Shown here: in pieces, positions 6,775 through 14,576 of the stretch
How positions within the stretch are numbered: the stretch's first letter is position 1
Layout: every line of letters starts with the position of its first letter
Source: an uncultured Eubacteriales bacterium
GTDB lineage: Bacteria > Bacillota > Clostridia > Christensenellales > CAG-138
Direction of reading: 5' to 3'
NCBI GenBank assembly: GCA_900545265.1
Contig: UQYI01000002.1
Location: 1 to 64,000 of the forward strand
DNA length: 64,000 nt
Notes under the pieces: model-generated
What the model was told of the DNA's origin: nothing
Database searches by the model: none
What the model saw: the letters and a program-made list of their open reading frames with translations, nothing else
Program-made: the position numbers and the translations under genes

Positions 6775-7911
6775 TTGAAATTTCGCAAATGCTTTACTGC
6801 GATTCTCTGTGCAATTGTTGTATTGTCTGTGTCTGGATGTGGTGTTCCTTCTCAGAGCGTAGCAGAAGCTCCTGCGTCCACAGTACCTGATGAACGTACC
6901 AATGAGTCTATGTCCACGCAAACAGTAGATTCTATGTTTTCCAATCTTCCGAATAGTGTTACTGAGAAGGATGGACTTCTTCAAATTGAAGCAGTTGTTC
7001 TTTATCCGCAGCAGATTGCTTCGCCCGTGATCAGCTACAGCGTAAACTATGGGGGGACTCAGTGCACAATCGAGAAACTTCAAAATGAGTTGATGCCTGA
7101 AGCAACCAGTCGGAATATTCAGATTGTTGCAGATGAACAGAACGGCGCTGAGCAATCTGCGCAGATCGCGTCTCTAACGGATTCGACAGGAAATGTACTT
7201 ATTGGTGAAATTCTGTCCTATCCCGGGCGTTTTACTTGCTGGATGGATCTGCCGGACACCTATTATTCAGATATGACTGACGGATCGGCAGGTTCGACGG
7301 ATTTTAGCGGCATCGCCCAGCAGTGCGAGAAATCCTCTGATGAGTGCAAAGCAATTGCGCAAAACCTTCTGAAAACAATTGACCTGGATATTTCCTTAGG
7401 TACAGTTCGCAGTTATGCTGTTTCACCTGATCAGGAAGGGCGATATACCGTTGGATATTATGTGGTGCATATTCCTCAGGTGATTCATGGTATTCCCGTA
7501 AGTGTCATTCAGAACTGCGGTTCAAGTAATTCAATGACTATAACAACAACCGCAACTTCCCCAACAGGCTTTAGAATGAGGGTCTTTGACAGCGGAATGG
7601 AAAATGTAACCGGATTCTGGCTGAATGAACAAACCCTTACGCCAATTGATACATATGATACGCTGCTTAGCTTGGACGGTGCAGTAGAAGTATTGAAAAC
7701 ATGGGTGCTCAATAATTATGAAAGCAAACCGCTTGCCATTCGCGAAATCCGTTTTGAGTATGCAATGGTTGAACGAAACGGGCAGCTGACGCTCGTTCCA
7801 GCATGGTCGTTTGATACACTTCAGGGTGTACCCAATGATCACTTTGATGGGATTCAGATCGATGCAACGAACGGTGAGATTCTTCGGGCGATTGAGGAGT
7901 TTTGGCTGTGA
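6775..7911 (+). CDS. Lipoprotein, accessory component of the ABC operon
   Basis: About 378 residues beginning with a lipoprotein signal (ILCAIVVLSVSGC; lipobox VSGC). The outer part is unrecognised until the C-terminal 120 residues, which read LAIREIRFEYAMVERNGQLT and VPAWSFDT and end in DATNGEILR. That is the style of YycH/YycI and PepSY-type extracytoplasmic regulatory domains. The start is probably TTG 6775, with GAAGGGA (6763-6769) upstream; an ATG at 6712 lies inside the terminator stem and is unlikely. It overlaps the next gene by 4 nt, so it is translated together with the permeases. A sensor or partner role for the exporter is inference. Confidence 0.75.
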   Translation: MKFRKCFTAILCAIVVLSVSGCGVPSQSVAEAPASTVPDERTNESMSTQTVDSMFSNLPNSVTEKDGLLQIEAVVLYPQQIASPVISYSVNYGGTQCTIEKLQNELMPEATSRNIQIVADEQNGAEQSAQIASLTDSTGNVLIGEILSYPGRFTCWMDLPDTYYSDMTDGSAGSTDFSGIAQQCEKSSDECKAIAQNLLKTIDLDISLGTVRSYAVSPDQEGRYTVGYYVVHIPQVIHGIPVSVIQNCGSSNSMTITTTATSPTGFRMRVFDSGMENVTGFWLNEQTLTPIDTYDTLLSLDGAVEVLKTWVLNNYESKPLAIREIRFEYAMVERNGQLTLVPAWSFDTLQGVPNDHFDGIQIDATNGEILRAIEEFWL

Positions 7912-8642
7912 AAAGATTAATTCATATTATGAGGGCTGATTTGAAACGCGCCGTAGTCTCGTGGCGCTTCCTTCTGCTGCTAGCCCTTGGATTATTGCTG
8001 TTATATCAGCCCGTTTTCTATCTGAAAAAGGTAGCTGATGGATATCGCGATATGGAATTACTGGATGCTGTCATGTGCGCTTCAGGACTTGGTTACTATA
8101 CTTCTGCATTGCCGCTGCTAAGCGGATTAACTTACGCGGATTCGTTTGCATGGGAATATGCAGGGGGCGCGTTTCCTTATATACTTCAGCGTGAAGGACG
8201 GATAAGGTATATAGTAAGCAAGGTTTTAATCACATCAGTTGTGAGCGGAATCCTCGTCAGTATGAGTTTCGTTCTCTTCTGCGGTATGCACATACTGCTA
8301 TTCGTACCTCAGATGCCAACAAAGGCCGAAGTGTCCGTTGTGATTCATGAAGCGACATTGTTGCTACGATATGGTATGGCGTGGTCGCTGGTCGGACTTG
8401 CCTTTTCGGCAATTGTTCCCAATCCTGTGATCGCAATGGTATCGCCATTCTGCATCGCGCAGTTTATGTGGTTGCTGAGCGCTGTCTTTGGACTTCCAAT
8501 CCTTAATGTGAAGGATAGCATCTTTGTGCTGAATGGAACAGAACTAACCCCTGCAATGATTTGGATACAGGAATTGGTCATCGTTGGTGTTGCGATAACC
8601 GCCTTTTCAATTGGCGTGTGGAAGAGGAGCTACAGCAAATGA
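7908..8642 (+). CDS. ABC transporter permease (first of two)
   Basis: About 244 residues with six hydrophobic segments: near residues 20-40, 60-85, 105-130, 150-170, 180-200 and 215-235. This is the layout of ABC-2-type export permeases. GTG 7908 is preferred over TTG 7902 because GAGGAG (7894-7899) gives 8-nt spacing, and the GTGA overlaps the upstream stop. It overlaps the next permease by 4 nt (ATGA). It works with the second permease and the ATPase at 9482-10120 as a heteromeric exporter or extruder. Substrate unknown; the secreted proteins of the same operon carry Sec-type signals, so they are not necessarily its cargo. Confidence 0.8.
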   Translation: MKRLIHIMRADLKRAVVSWRFLLLLALGLLLLYQPVFYLKKVADGYRDMELLDAVMCASGLGYYTSALPLLSGLTYADSFAWEYAGGAFPYILQREGRIRYIVSKVLITSVVSGILVSMSFVLFCGMHILLFVPQMPTKAEVSVVIHEATLLLRYGMAWSLVGLAFSAIVPNPVIAMVSPFCIAQFMWLLSAVFGLPILNVKDSIFVLNGTELTPAMIWIQELVIVGVAITAFSIGVWKRSYSK

Positions 8643-9469
8643 AAATCATTCAGCATCACATGCGGGAATTGCCAAGGTCAATTCGATTTTGGCTTGCATT
8701 AATCTTCGCCTGTCTGGTATCAGCAGGAATAGGTATAGACTATTATCGATTCTGCAGACAATACAGTGTGTCCGCCAATGTCTTAGAAGGATTTCTTATT
8801 GGGGCTGGATATAGGCTTTCCAGCATATTTCATCCGATAAACGCCTGCTTTCTAATCTGCAATGCACCATTTTTCGATGAAAATGCTGTATATATCATTT
8901 ATAGGAGCGGGCGAAAGCACTGGTACTGGCAATCTGCTGTGTATATCGCATTCATGATACTCATATACTACCTCATCGTTGTCCTGAGTGCAGCGCTTGT
9001 TATTGCACCGGTTGGATACATCTCCAATACATGGAGCTCGGCGCTCAGAATGCTTTCCGATGAGTCTGATCTCTATATGCTGGGTAATGGTGTGACCTAT
9101 TCACATACGGTACTGGAATTGTATTCTCCATTGGGAGCTGCGTTTGTCCAATATGTTCTGATGAGTGCATACTCTGCTGTCATTGCCTTTCTGTTCTATG
9201 CACTAAGCTACGGAGGAAAAAGGATATGGGCCTTCACAATTCCTGTTCTGGTGCACGCCATGATGCTTATCGTCTACCTGGATGGATTTTGTGCGGAGTA
9301 TTCGCTGTTCACATGGCTCAATTTGCAGGCGTGGGGTGTTGCTGACAGCGTATCAAAGTGGAGGTTCGCAGGCAGCGTTTTTTGTTTGAATATTTCATTT
9401 CTGCTGATTGGCTATCAAAAAGTGAAGAAGACAGACATCAGCAACCTTGCATCCGTATGGCTTTCGTAA
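8639..9469 (+). CDS. ABC transporter permease (second of two), DUF2705-like
   Basis: About 276 residues with six predicted membrane spans. A cytoplasmic segment IIYRSGRKHWYWQ between spans 2 and 3 resembles the basic-aromatic motif of DUF2705-type permeases, a group I recall beside DUF2712 genes. ATG 8639 has GAGGAG a few nt upstream and overlaps the first permease stop; the longer frame from 8561 is inside the previous gene. It precedes the ATPase by 12 bp. The two unlike permeases suggest a heterodimeric channel. Confidence 0.75.
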   Translation: MKIIQHHMRELPRSIRFWLALIFACLVSAGIGIDYYRFCRQYSVSANVLEGFLIGAGYRLSSIFHPINACFLICNAPFFDENAVYIIYRSGRKHWYWQSAVYIAFMILIYYLIVVLSAALVIAPVGYISNTWSSALRMLSDESDLYMLGNGVTYSHTVLELYSPLGAAFVQYVLMSAYSAVIAFLFYALSYGGKRIWAFTIPVLVHAMMLIVYLDGFCAEYSLFTWLNLQAWGVADSVSKWRFAGSVFCLNISFLLIGYQKVKKTDISNLASVWLS

Positions 9470-9481
9470 GGAGGAGTAACC

Positions 9482-10120
9482 ATGGATTACATCAAAATAG
9501 AGCATGTGAATAAGCAATTCGGGAAAGAACATGTATTGAGGGACGTAAATATAAGCTTTGAAGCCGGGAAAATTCATGGACTGGTTGGGCGCAATGGCTG
9601 CGGAAAAACTGTTCTGCTGCGAATTATCTGTGGATTGTACAGGGCGACAAGCGGCACGGTATGTGTAAACGGTCAGTATGTTGGGCAAGAGGTTGAGTTT
9701 CCGGCACGTACAGGAATCCTGATTGAAAGCCCTGGCTTTATTCCTTACTATTCTGGGTACAAAAACCTTCAGGTATTGGCTGAATTGAATTATCGCACAA
9801 CGGATGCGATGGTACGCAATGCAATATCCCTCGTTGGTTTATCGGCAGATGAGAAAAAGAGCGTAGGAAAATACTCTCTTGGTATGCGCCAAAGGTTGGG
9901 TATTGCTCAAGCGCTTATGGAAAACCCACAATTGCTGATTCTGGATGAACCGATGAACGGCTTGGACAATAAAGGTGTATCCGATATGCGTATGCTTTTC
10001 AAAAAGTTGCGGCATGAAGGAAAAACGATCCTCCTTGCAAGCCATAATCCTTTGGACATTGATGAACTCTGTGATACCGTATGCGAGATGGATGCGGGCG
10101 TTCTAAAAAGAAAACTGTAG
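9482..10120 (+). CDS. ABC transporter ATP-binding protein
   Basis: 212 residues with all ABC motifs: Walker A GRNGCGKT near residue 37, Q-loop region near 80, signature YSLGMRQR near 135, Walker B LLILDEP near 155, and switch His in ASHN near 185. A strong AAGGAGGAG precedes ATG 9482. The short single-domain form is typical of ABC-2-type export or bacteriocin-immunity transporters. It is the last gene of the operon that starts at promoter copy C and is followed by a terminator at 10152-10183. Confidence 0.92.
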   Translation: MDYIKIEHVNKQFGKEHVLRDVNISFEAGKIHGLVGRNGCGKTVLLRIICGLYRATSGTVCVNGQYVGQEVEFPARTGILIESPGFIPYYSGYKNLQVLAELNYRTTDAMVRNAISLVGLSADEKKSVGKYSLGMRQRLGIAQALMENPQLLILDEPMNGLDNKGVSDMRMLFKKLRHEGKTILLASHNPLDIDELCDTVCEMDAGVLKRKL

Positions 10121-10151
10121 GAAATTCATCATATCCGCGAAAGCAAGCGAT

Positions 10152-10183
10152 AGACTACTCCGCTGGCAGAGTAGTCTTTTTCT
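10152..10183 (+). terminator. Terminator of the ABC operon
   Basis: AGACTACTC (10152-10160) pairs with GAGTAGTCT (10169-10177), then TTTTTCTT. The left arm TAGACTACTCC recurs in the hairpin after the recombinase gene at 13073-13100. Confidence 0.9.
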
Positions 10184-10258
10184 TATGTACTGTGTGGTAC
10201 AGATTGGTGCATATAGCTTAATTCGGATGGGGACTTTTCTTTGTCCACGAATTGGGAT

Positions 10259-11602
10259 GATAAGGTACAATAAGTTGCGCAAAAAGAAATAGACATGATT
10301 CACAGGCATCTGATAGAATGAAGTCGCGACACAACAATTCTGAAAGGAGCCTGGGAACCATGTCCGAGAAGATTGTAACACTGAACGAGGAAGTAATCAA
10401 GGGTCAAATACGGGAACTTGTGCGCGGAAGCGTGGAGGAAACGCTGAACGAGCTGCTGGAAGCGGAGGCCGAAAAGCTGACGCAGGCGGCGAGATACGAG
10501 CGAAACGAAGCGCGTCAGGGCTACCGCAGCGGTCACTATGACCGGAACCTCACCACGACCTCCGGCGACGTCACACTGCACGTGCCTCGGCTGAAAGGCG
10601 TGTCCTTTGAGACGGCGATCATCGAACGCTATCGCCGCCGGGAGAGCAGCGTCGAAGAGGCGCTCATCGAGATGTATCTCGCCGGCGTGTCCGTGCGCCG
10701 CGTCGAGGACATCACGGAAGCGCTGTGGGGCAGCAAGGTATCACCTGCCACAATCAGTGAGCTGAACAAGAAGGCTTACGTCCACATCGAGGACTGGCGG
10801 AACCGCCCGCTGCAGGGCGGAAAATATCCGTATGTGTACGTGGACGGCATCTATCTGCGCCGGAACTGGGGCGGAGAATACGAAAATGTGGCCATTCTGG
10901 TGGCGATTGCGGTCAATAAGGACGGTTATCGCGAGGTTCTGGGCGCTGCTGAGGGGATGAAAGAGGACAAGGCCAGTTGGGTCAGCTTCTTTCAGTGGCT
11001 GAAAGGGCGCGGTCTGGAAGGTGTGAAGCTGATCGTGGGCGACAAATGTCTGGGCATGCTGGAGGCAGTCGGTGAAGTATTTCCGGATGCGAAATACCAG
11101 CGCTGTACGGTTCATTTCTACCGCAATGTGTTCTCTGTCGTACCGCGTTCGAAGGTGAAGCTGGTCGCGAAGATGCTCAAAGCAATCCACGCGCAGGAGA
11201 GCAAGAAGGCAGCGAGGGAAAAGGCCAGAGCCGTCATTGCCGAGCTTCGCGAGATGAAACTGAAAGAGGCGGCGAAGAAGGTGGAAGACGGCGTCGAAGA
11301 AACGCTGACCTATTGTGATTTCCCCGCTGAACATTGGACGCGAATCCGTACAAACAACGTCATTGAGCGTCTGAACCGCGAGATCCGGCGGCGGACCAGA
11401 GTAGTCGGCACTTTCCCCGACGGCAATTCCGCGCTGATGCTCGTCTGCGCCCGCCTGCGCCATGTCGCAGGCACTCAGTGGGGCTGCAAGAAATACATGA
11501 ACATGAAGCATTTGGAGGCCGCTCTCAGCGACGCCTCTATTGCCTGACGACGGATTTCATAGATGCCTGTGATCTAATTTGCGCATAACACTTGACAGTA
11601 CC
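10259..11602 (+). mobile_element. Intact IS256-family insertion sequence (1344 bp)
   Basis: One transposase gene lies between imperfect inverted ends. The left end (from 10259) and the reversed right end (from 11602) share TGCGCAAA followed by TCACAGGCATCT. The 8-bp flanking duplication ATTGGGAT marks the boundaries. The length fits IS256-family elements. Removing the element and one duplication copy rejoins AT-rich noncoding DNA, so no gene appears to have been broken. Confidence 0.88.
10360..11547 (+). CDS. IS256-family transposase
   Basis: 395 residues, a full-length mutator-type transposase. The catalytic triad is visible: D in YVYVDGIYLR (near residue 165), D in LIVGDKCLG (near 227), and E in NNVIERLNREIRRRTRVVG (near 335), the most conserved block of the family. 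The N-terminal roughly 100 residues carry the helical end-binding region. AAAGGAG (10343-10349) precedes ATG 10360; a longer in-frame start at 10318 is less likely. The frame is intact, so the element may be active. Confidence 0.95.
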   Translation: MSEKIVTLNEEVIKGQIRELVRGSVEETLNELLEAEAEKLTQAARYERNEARQGYRSGHYDRNLTTTSGDVTLHVPRLKGVSFETAIIERYRRRESSVEEALIEMYLAGVSVRRVEDITEALWGSKVSPATISELNKKAYVHIEDWRNRPLQGGKYPYVYVDGIYLRRNWGGEYENVAILVAIAVNKDGYREVLGAAEGMKEDKASWVSFFQWLKGRGLEGVKLIVGDKCLGMLEAVGEVFPDAKYQRCTVHFYRNVFSVVPRSKVKLVAKMLKAIHAQESKKAAREKARAVIAELREMKLKEAAKKVEDGVEETLTYCDFPAEHWTRIRTNNVIERLNREIRRRTRVVGTFPDGNSALMLVCARLRHVAGTQWGCKKYMNMKHLEAALSDASIA

Positions 11603-11658
11603 ATTGGGATTTGAACTTTTGACGTGTCCACTTTCAGGGGTACATTTTAGCTAATTCA

Positions 11659-11943
11659 CGATACTTTGGACGAAACCTTGCATTGTGGACGATACCCTGT
11701 AATCGTCCAAAGTAGGGTGCATTCCACGATAAATCTCTGATTTCGACCCCGAAAAGTGGGTATGAGTAGACTAAAAATGGCCGGATGGGAAGATGTTTGA
11801 TTTGGAAAAATGATGACAAGTAGCCCGATTCTTGCGCCCATAACCCGTATTCGGCAGTTATAGCCTGTATTCTGACGGTTTATCAGTCTAAAAATGCAAA
11901 AAGAAGTCCTCATGCTTTGTATCAAAACATGAGGACTTAGTTG
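11659..11943. repeat. 285-bp direct repeat, copy 1 (left of the recombinase)
   Basis: It begins at CGATACT and ends at GGACTTAGTTG. Copy 2 at 13197-13481 has the same length and orientation, differs at scattered positions, and shows no obvious insertions or deletions. It contains two hairpins: TGGACGAT / ATCGTCCA in the left part, and AAGTCCTCATG (11904-11914) with CATGAGGACTT (11928-11938) at the right end. Apart from this repeat and the IS right end, the 11548-12100 gap holds only a TATAAT at 12013-12018 that may serve the recombinase gene. Confidence 0.85.
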
Positions 11944-12100
11944 TTCTGGTTAGACTATGGTAGATTTTGATACAAATTCTCAAAAAGCACTGTATTTTCA
12001 AGGCTTTTCGTGTATAATAGAATTGGAATAAAGCGAAAAGTCGATTAGACTAAAGGCAGTATCTCTATCATTCTTTATATGCCAACCAGCGGAGGTCTAT

Positions 12101-13075
12101 ATGCCTGAAAAGAAGGTACAGCGGATTGAAAAAATACAGTTTGCCAATATGGGGTATAAAGCAGTAGGCATTTACGCTCGCGTCAGCACCTCCCTGCCTT
12201 CCCAACTGCACAGTATGGCTATGCAGGTTTCTGCGCTGACGCATCAGGTTTATCGTTTGCCGCAGTGGAGCCTGGCTGATATTTATATGGATTTTGCCAG
12301 CGGCGCCGGCGTGGATAACCGTTCTGAATTTCAGCGTATGATCAATGACTGTGTTAACGGTAAAATTGAGCTGGTTCTGACTAAAAGCATAAGCCGCTTT
12401 GGACGCGATACGGTCGACGGCCTTAGTGCTATCCGCGAACTGAAGGCGCACGGCGTTGAGGTGTATTTTGATCTGGAAGAGCTTCATTCCTTTCAGCCGG
12501 ACTTTGAACTGCAGTATTCTATCCGTGCGGCGATCGCTCAGGACGAGCGGGAAGACTTCCATGACAGTATTGTTCTTGCCATGAACCAGAAGGTTACAGA
12601 CGGAACTTCGAGCATTTACTCTCGCCCCTGTTATGGCTACAGGAAAGCCGAAGACGGATCGCTCGTTATTATTCCGGAAGAAGCAGAAAATGTGCGGCTG
12701 ATCTTCGAACTTTATCTGTCAGGGAAAAGCATTGTGGGAATCATGCGTGAGCTGGCGCAGCGAAACATTTTATCCCCAACAGGCAAGGTCACATGGAGTC
12801 GAAGGGCAATCGATACGCTGCTCAGCAACGAGAAGTATCGTGGCAATTCAACGGCCTCAACTGCCCGTATGAGTGGCGATCCGCATAGCAAGCCTCGAGA
12901 CAAGTATTTGTATCAGGGACATCACGAAGCGATTATCGATGAGGAGACATTCATAGCCGTTGCAGAGGAAAAGAAGCGGAGAAGTAATATTGAATCGGAT
13001 GAAAATGGTATTCGGCGGAAGAAGACTCGGTATGTAGCCAAAGTACAAATAGACGAGCAAGACAACCGAAAATAG
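12101..13075 (+). CDS. Serine recombinase (resolvase/invertase family)
   Basis: 324 residues. The N-terminal resolvase domain has GIYARVSTS with catalytic Ser29 and the conserved KSISRFGRDT segment. It continues into a recombinase domain (PCYGYRKAEDG, VRLIFELYLSG, WSRRAIDTLLSNEKYRG). It resembles large serine integrases of Clostridia elements but is clearly shorter (these are often 450-550 residues) and ends soon after the recombinase domain, lacking a long zinc-ribbon/coiled-coil tail. GGAGG precedes ATG 12101. It is flanked on both sides by 285-bp direct repeats and points towards tRNA-Trp. It may excise or insert this unit or serve the whole island. Confidence 0.9.
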   Translation: MPEKKVQRIEKIQFANMGYKAVGIYARVSTSLPSQLHSMAMQVSALTHQVYRLPQWSLADIYMDFASGAGVDNRSEFQRMINDCVNGKIELVLTKSISRFGRDTVDGLSAIRELKAHGVEVYFDLEELHSFQPDFELQYSIRAAIAQDEREDFHDSIVLAMNQKVTDGTSSIYSRPCYGYRKAEDGSLVIIPEEAENVRLIFELYLSGKSIVGIMRELAQRNILSPTGKVTWSRRAIDTLLSNEKYRGNSTASTARMSGDPHSKPRDKYLYQGHHEAIIDEETFIAVAEEKKRRSNIESDENGIRRKKTRYVAKVQIDEQDNRK

Positions 13076-13100
13076 ACTACTCCACCGTCTGGGTAGTCTA
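13073..13100 (+). terminator. Hairpin at the recombinase stop codon
   Basis: TAGACTAC (13073-13080, including the TAG stop) pairs with GTAGTCTA (13093-13100). No T tract follows, so it may be an RNA 3' structure or a weak terminator. Confidence 0.45.
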
Positions 13101-13196
13101 TGCTCTACTACACCGTATTTGAACGATTTTTCACTTACAAACAATCACGGTTATATGGAAAAATTATGAAGCATGCGAGCTCCAATCGCTATTTTG

Positions 13197-13481
13197 CGAT
13201 ACTATGGACGAAACCTCGCATTGTGGACGTTACCCTGCTATCGTCCACAGTAGGGTGCATTCCATGATAAATCTCTGATTTCGACCCCGAAAAGTGGTTA
13301 TGCGTGGGCTGAAAAGAGCCGTAGAACGGAAACCACCATCTGATAAAATGACGCCGAACAGTCCGTTTCTTGCGTCTACAGCCAATATTTGGTAGTTATA
13401 GTCTGCATTCTGACGGTTTATCAGTCTATAAATGCAAAAAGAAGTCCTCATGCCTTGTATCAAAACATGAGGACTTAGTTG
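13197..13481. repeat. 285-bp direct repeat, copy 2 (abuts tRNA-Trp)
   Basis: Same length and orientation as copy 1, offset by 1538 bp. Its last bases touch the CCA end of tRNA-Trp, whose 3' end is at 13480. It has the same two hairpins as copy 1. Apparent minus-strand frames in both copies show changes at all codon positions, so the unit looks noncoding. Confidence 0.85.
13436..13476 (-). terminator. Terminator of tRNA-Trp, within repeat copy 2
   Basis: An 11-bp perfect stem, AAGTCCTCATG (13442-13452) and CATGAGGACTT (13466-13476), followed on the minus strand by a T run (13436-13440). It begins 4 nt past the CCA end of the tRNA. Confidence 0.8.
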
Positions 13482-13553
13482 GCAGGGGCAGAAGGACTCG
13501 AACCCTCAAGAACGGTTTTGGAGACCGCTATGTTACCATTACATCATGCCCCT
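13480..13553 (-). tRNA. tRNA-Trp (anticodon CCA)
   Basis: A 74-nt cloverleaf on the minus strand. The acceptor stem is AGGGGCA / TGCCCCT, the anticodon stem GCGGT / ACCGT around loop CTCCAAA (anticodon CCA), and the T arm GAGGG-TTCGAGT-CCTTC; CCA is encoded at the 3' end (13480-13482). It marks the border between the accessory DNA on its 3' side and the core genome on its 5' side, a common site for island integration. Confidence 0.95.
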
Positions 13554-13579
13554 GTATGCGCTTTTCAGACTGCTTTGCT

Positions 13580-13608
13580 ATTGTACCAAACCGGGCGAAA
13601 AAAAGCAA
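13580..13608 (-). promoter_or_regulatory. Promoter of tRNA-Trp
   Basis: Minus strand: -35 TTGCTT (13603-13608), 17-bp spacer, -10 TACAAT (13580-13585), about 27 bp upstream of the tRNA 5' end. Confidence 0.75.
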
Positions 13609-13640
13609 GCCCTTTTCCGCCCGATCCGGCAAAAAATATA

Positions 13641-14564
13641 TCACACGAACCGGCTCAGATACCGGTGCAGGTTCCAATAGGCGATTTTTTCCGTCTCCTC
13701 CCGTGAAAATCCTGCCTGCCGCAGCAGCTCGCACAGCCGCGGGAAGCCTGAGCTGTCTTCCAGTCCCGGGGGATAGGTGCCCATGCCGTCAAAATCGGAG
13801 CCGAAGCAGCAGCAGTCTATGCCTCCCACGCTGACGATGTGCATAATGTGGCGGACGATATCCTCCATATGGGCCCGGCCCTTTTCCACCAGCTGGGGGG
13901 AATAGAAATTCACCCCTATGACCCCGCCCTGCAGGGCGATCTCCCGGATCATCTCATCCGGCAGGCACCGGGCCGACCCGCACACACTGCGGGCATTGGA
14001 ATGGGAAGCGAACACCGGGGCATCGGAATAACTCAGGGCGTCCAGTATGCCCGCATCCGACAGGTGGCTCACATCCATGGCCACGCCAATGCGGTTCATC
14101 TCCCGGAGCATCTCCTTGCCCAGGGCCGTCAGCCCCTTCTGCCGCCGGGCCATGGCGGCCCCGCCCAACTCGTTATTCTCGTTCCAGGTAAAGGTCATGG
14201 CCCCCACGCCCAGCCGCTTGAAGATGCGCAGCATGCTCAGGCTCCCCTCGCAGGCCTCGCCTCCCTCAATGGTCAGCAGGGCGGCGGTTTTGCCGCTGGC
14301 AGGGTCAAACGTGGGGCTGAAAGGCACCAGCTCCGGATTCTCCTCCAGCATCCGGTAAAAGCAGTCTATCATGGTGAAGCACTGCTGGGAGGGGGAGGTC
14401 TTCAGCTTGCCGTCATACCAGCAGGCAAACAGCTGCAGGGCCACATGACCCTTCTGCAGGCCGTCCAGATGGATGCTCTGATTCCGGGTGCGGGTTTTGA
14501 GCCGGTAGCCATACTCCATGGCGCCGTATAAAAAATCACAGTGTGCATCAGCAATATAATACAT
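13641..14564 (-). CDS. Membrane dipeptidase family (M19, renal-dipeptidase-like) peptidase
   Basis: 307 residues of the M19 zinc dipeptidase family, which hydrolyses dipeptides, often with a D-residue at the C-terminal side. Metal and active-site motifs are visible: HCD at residues 8-10, IEGGEA near 117, MDVSHLS near 165, ASHSNARS near 190, and GSDFDGMG near 260. There is no signal peptide, so it is probably cytoplasmic. It lies just downstream of a nitrilase-family gene on the same strand (12-bp gap), so the two probably form one transcript that handles peptide or amide catabolism. Confidence 0.9.
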   Translation of the reverse strand: MYYIADAHCDFLYGAMEYGYRLKTRTRNQSIHLDGLQKGHVALQLFACWYDGKLKTSPSQQCFTMIDCFYRMLEENPELVPFSPTFDPASGKTAALLTIEGGEACEGSLSMLRIFKRLGVGAMTFTWNENNELGGAAMARRQKGLTALGKEMLREMNRIGVAMDVSHLSDAGILDALSYSDAPVFASHSNARSVCGSARCLPDEMIREIALQGGVIGVNFYSPQLVEKGRAHMEDIVRHIMHIVSVGGIDCCCFGSDFDGMGTYPPGLEDSSGFPRLCELLRQAGFSREETEKIAYWNLHRYLSRFV

Positions 14565-14576
14565 GTTTCTCTCTTT

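Larger units (their letters stand above)
10251..11610. repeat. 8-bp target-site duplication of the IS256-family element
   Basis: ATTGGGAT occurs at 10251-10258 and again at 11603-11610, directly flanking the element. Both copies lie exactly 17 nt outside the TGCGC block of the imperfect terminal repeats. Confidence 0.85.

Noticed and set aside
11656..11925. 89-codon minus-strand frame in repeat copy 1, with a 77-codon counterpart in copy 2 (13230-13463)
   Set aside because: TTG start without a ribosome-binding site; substitutions between copies fall at all codon positions; the frames end at different points. The repeat is better read as noncoding.
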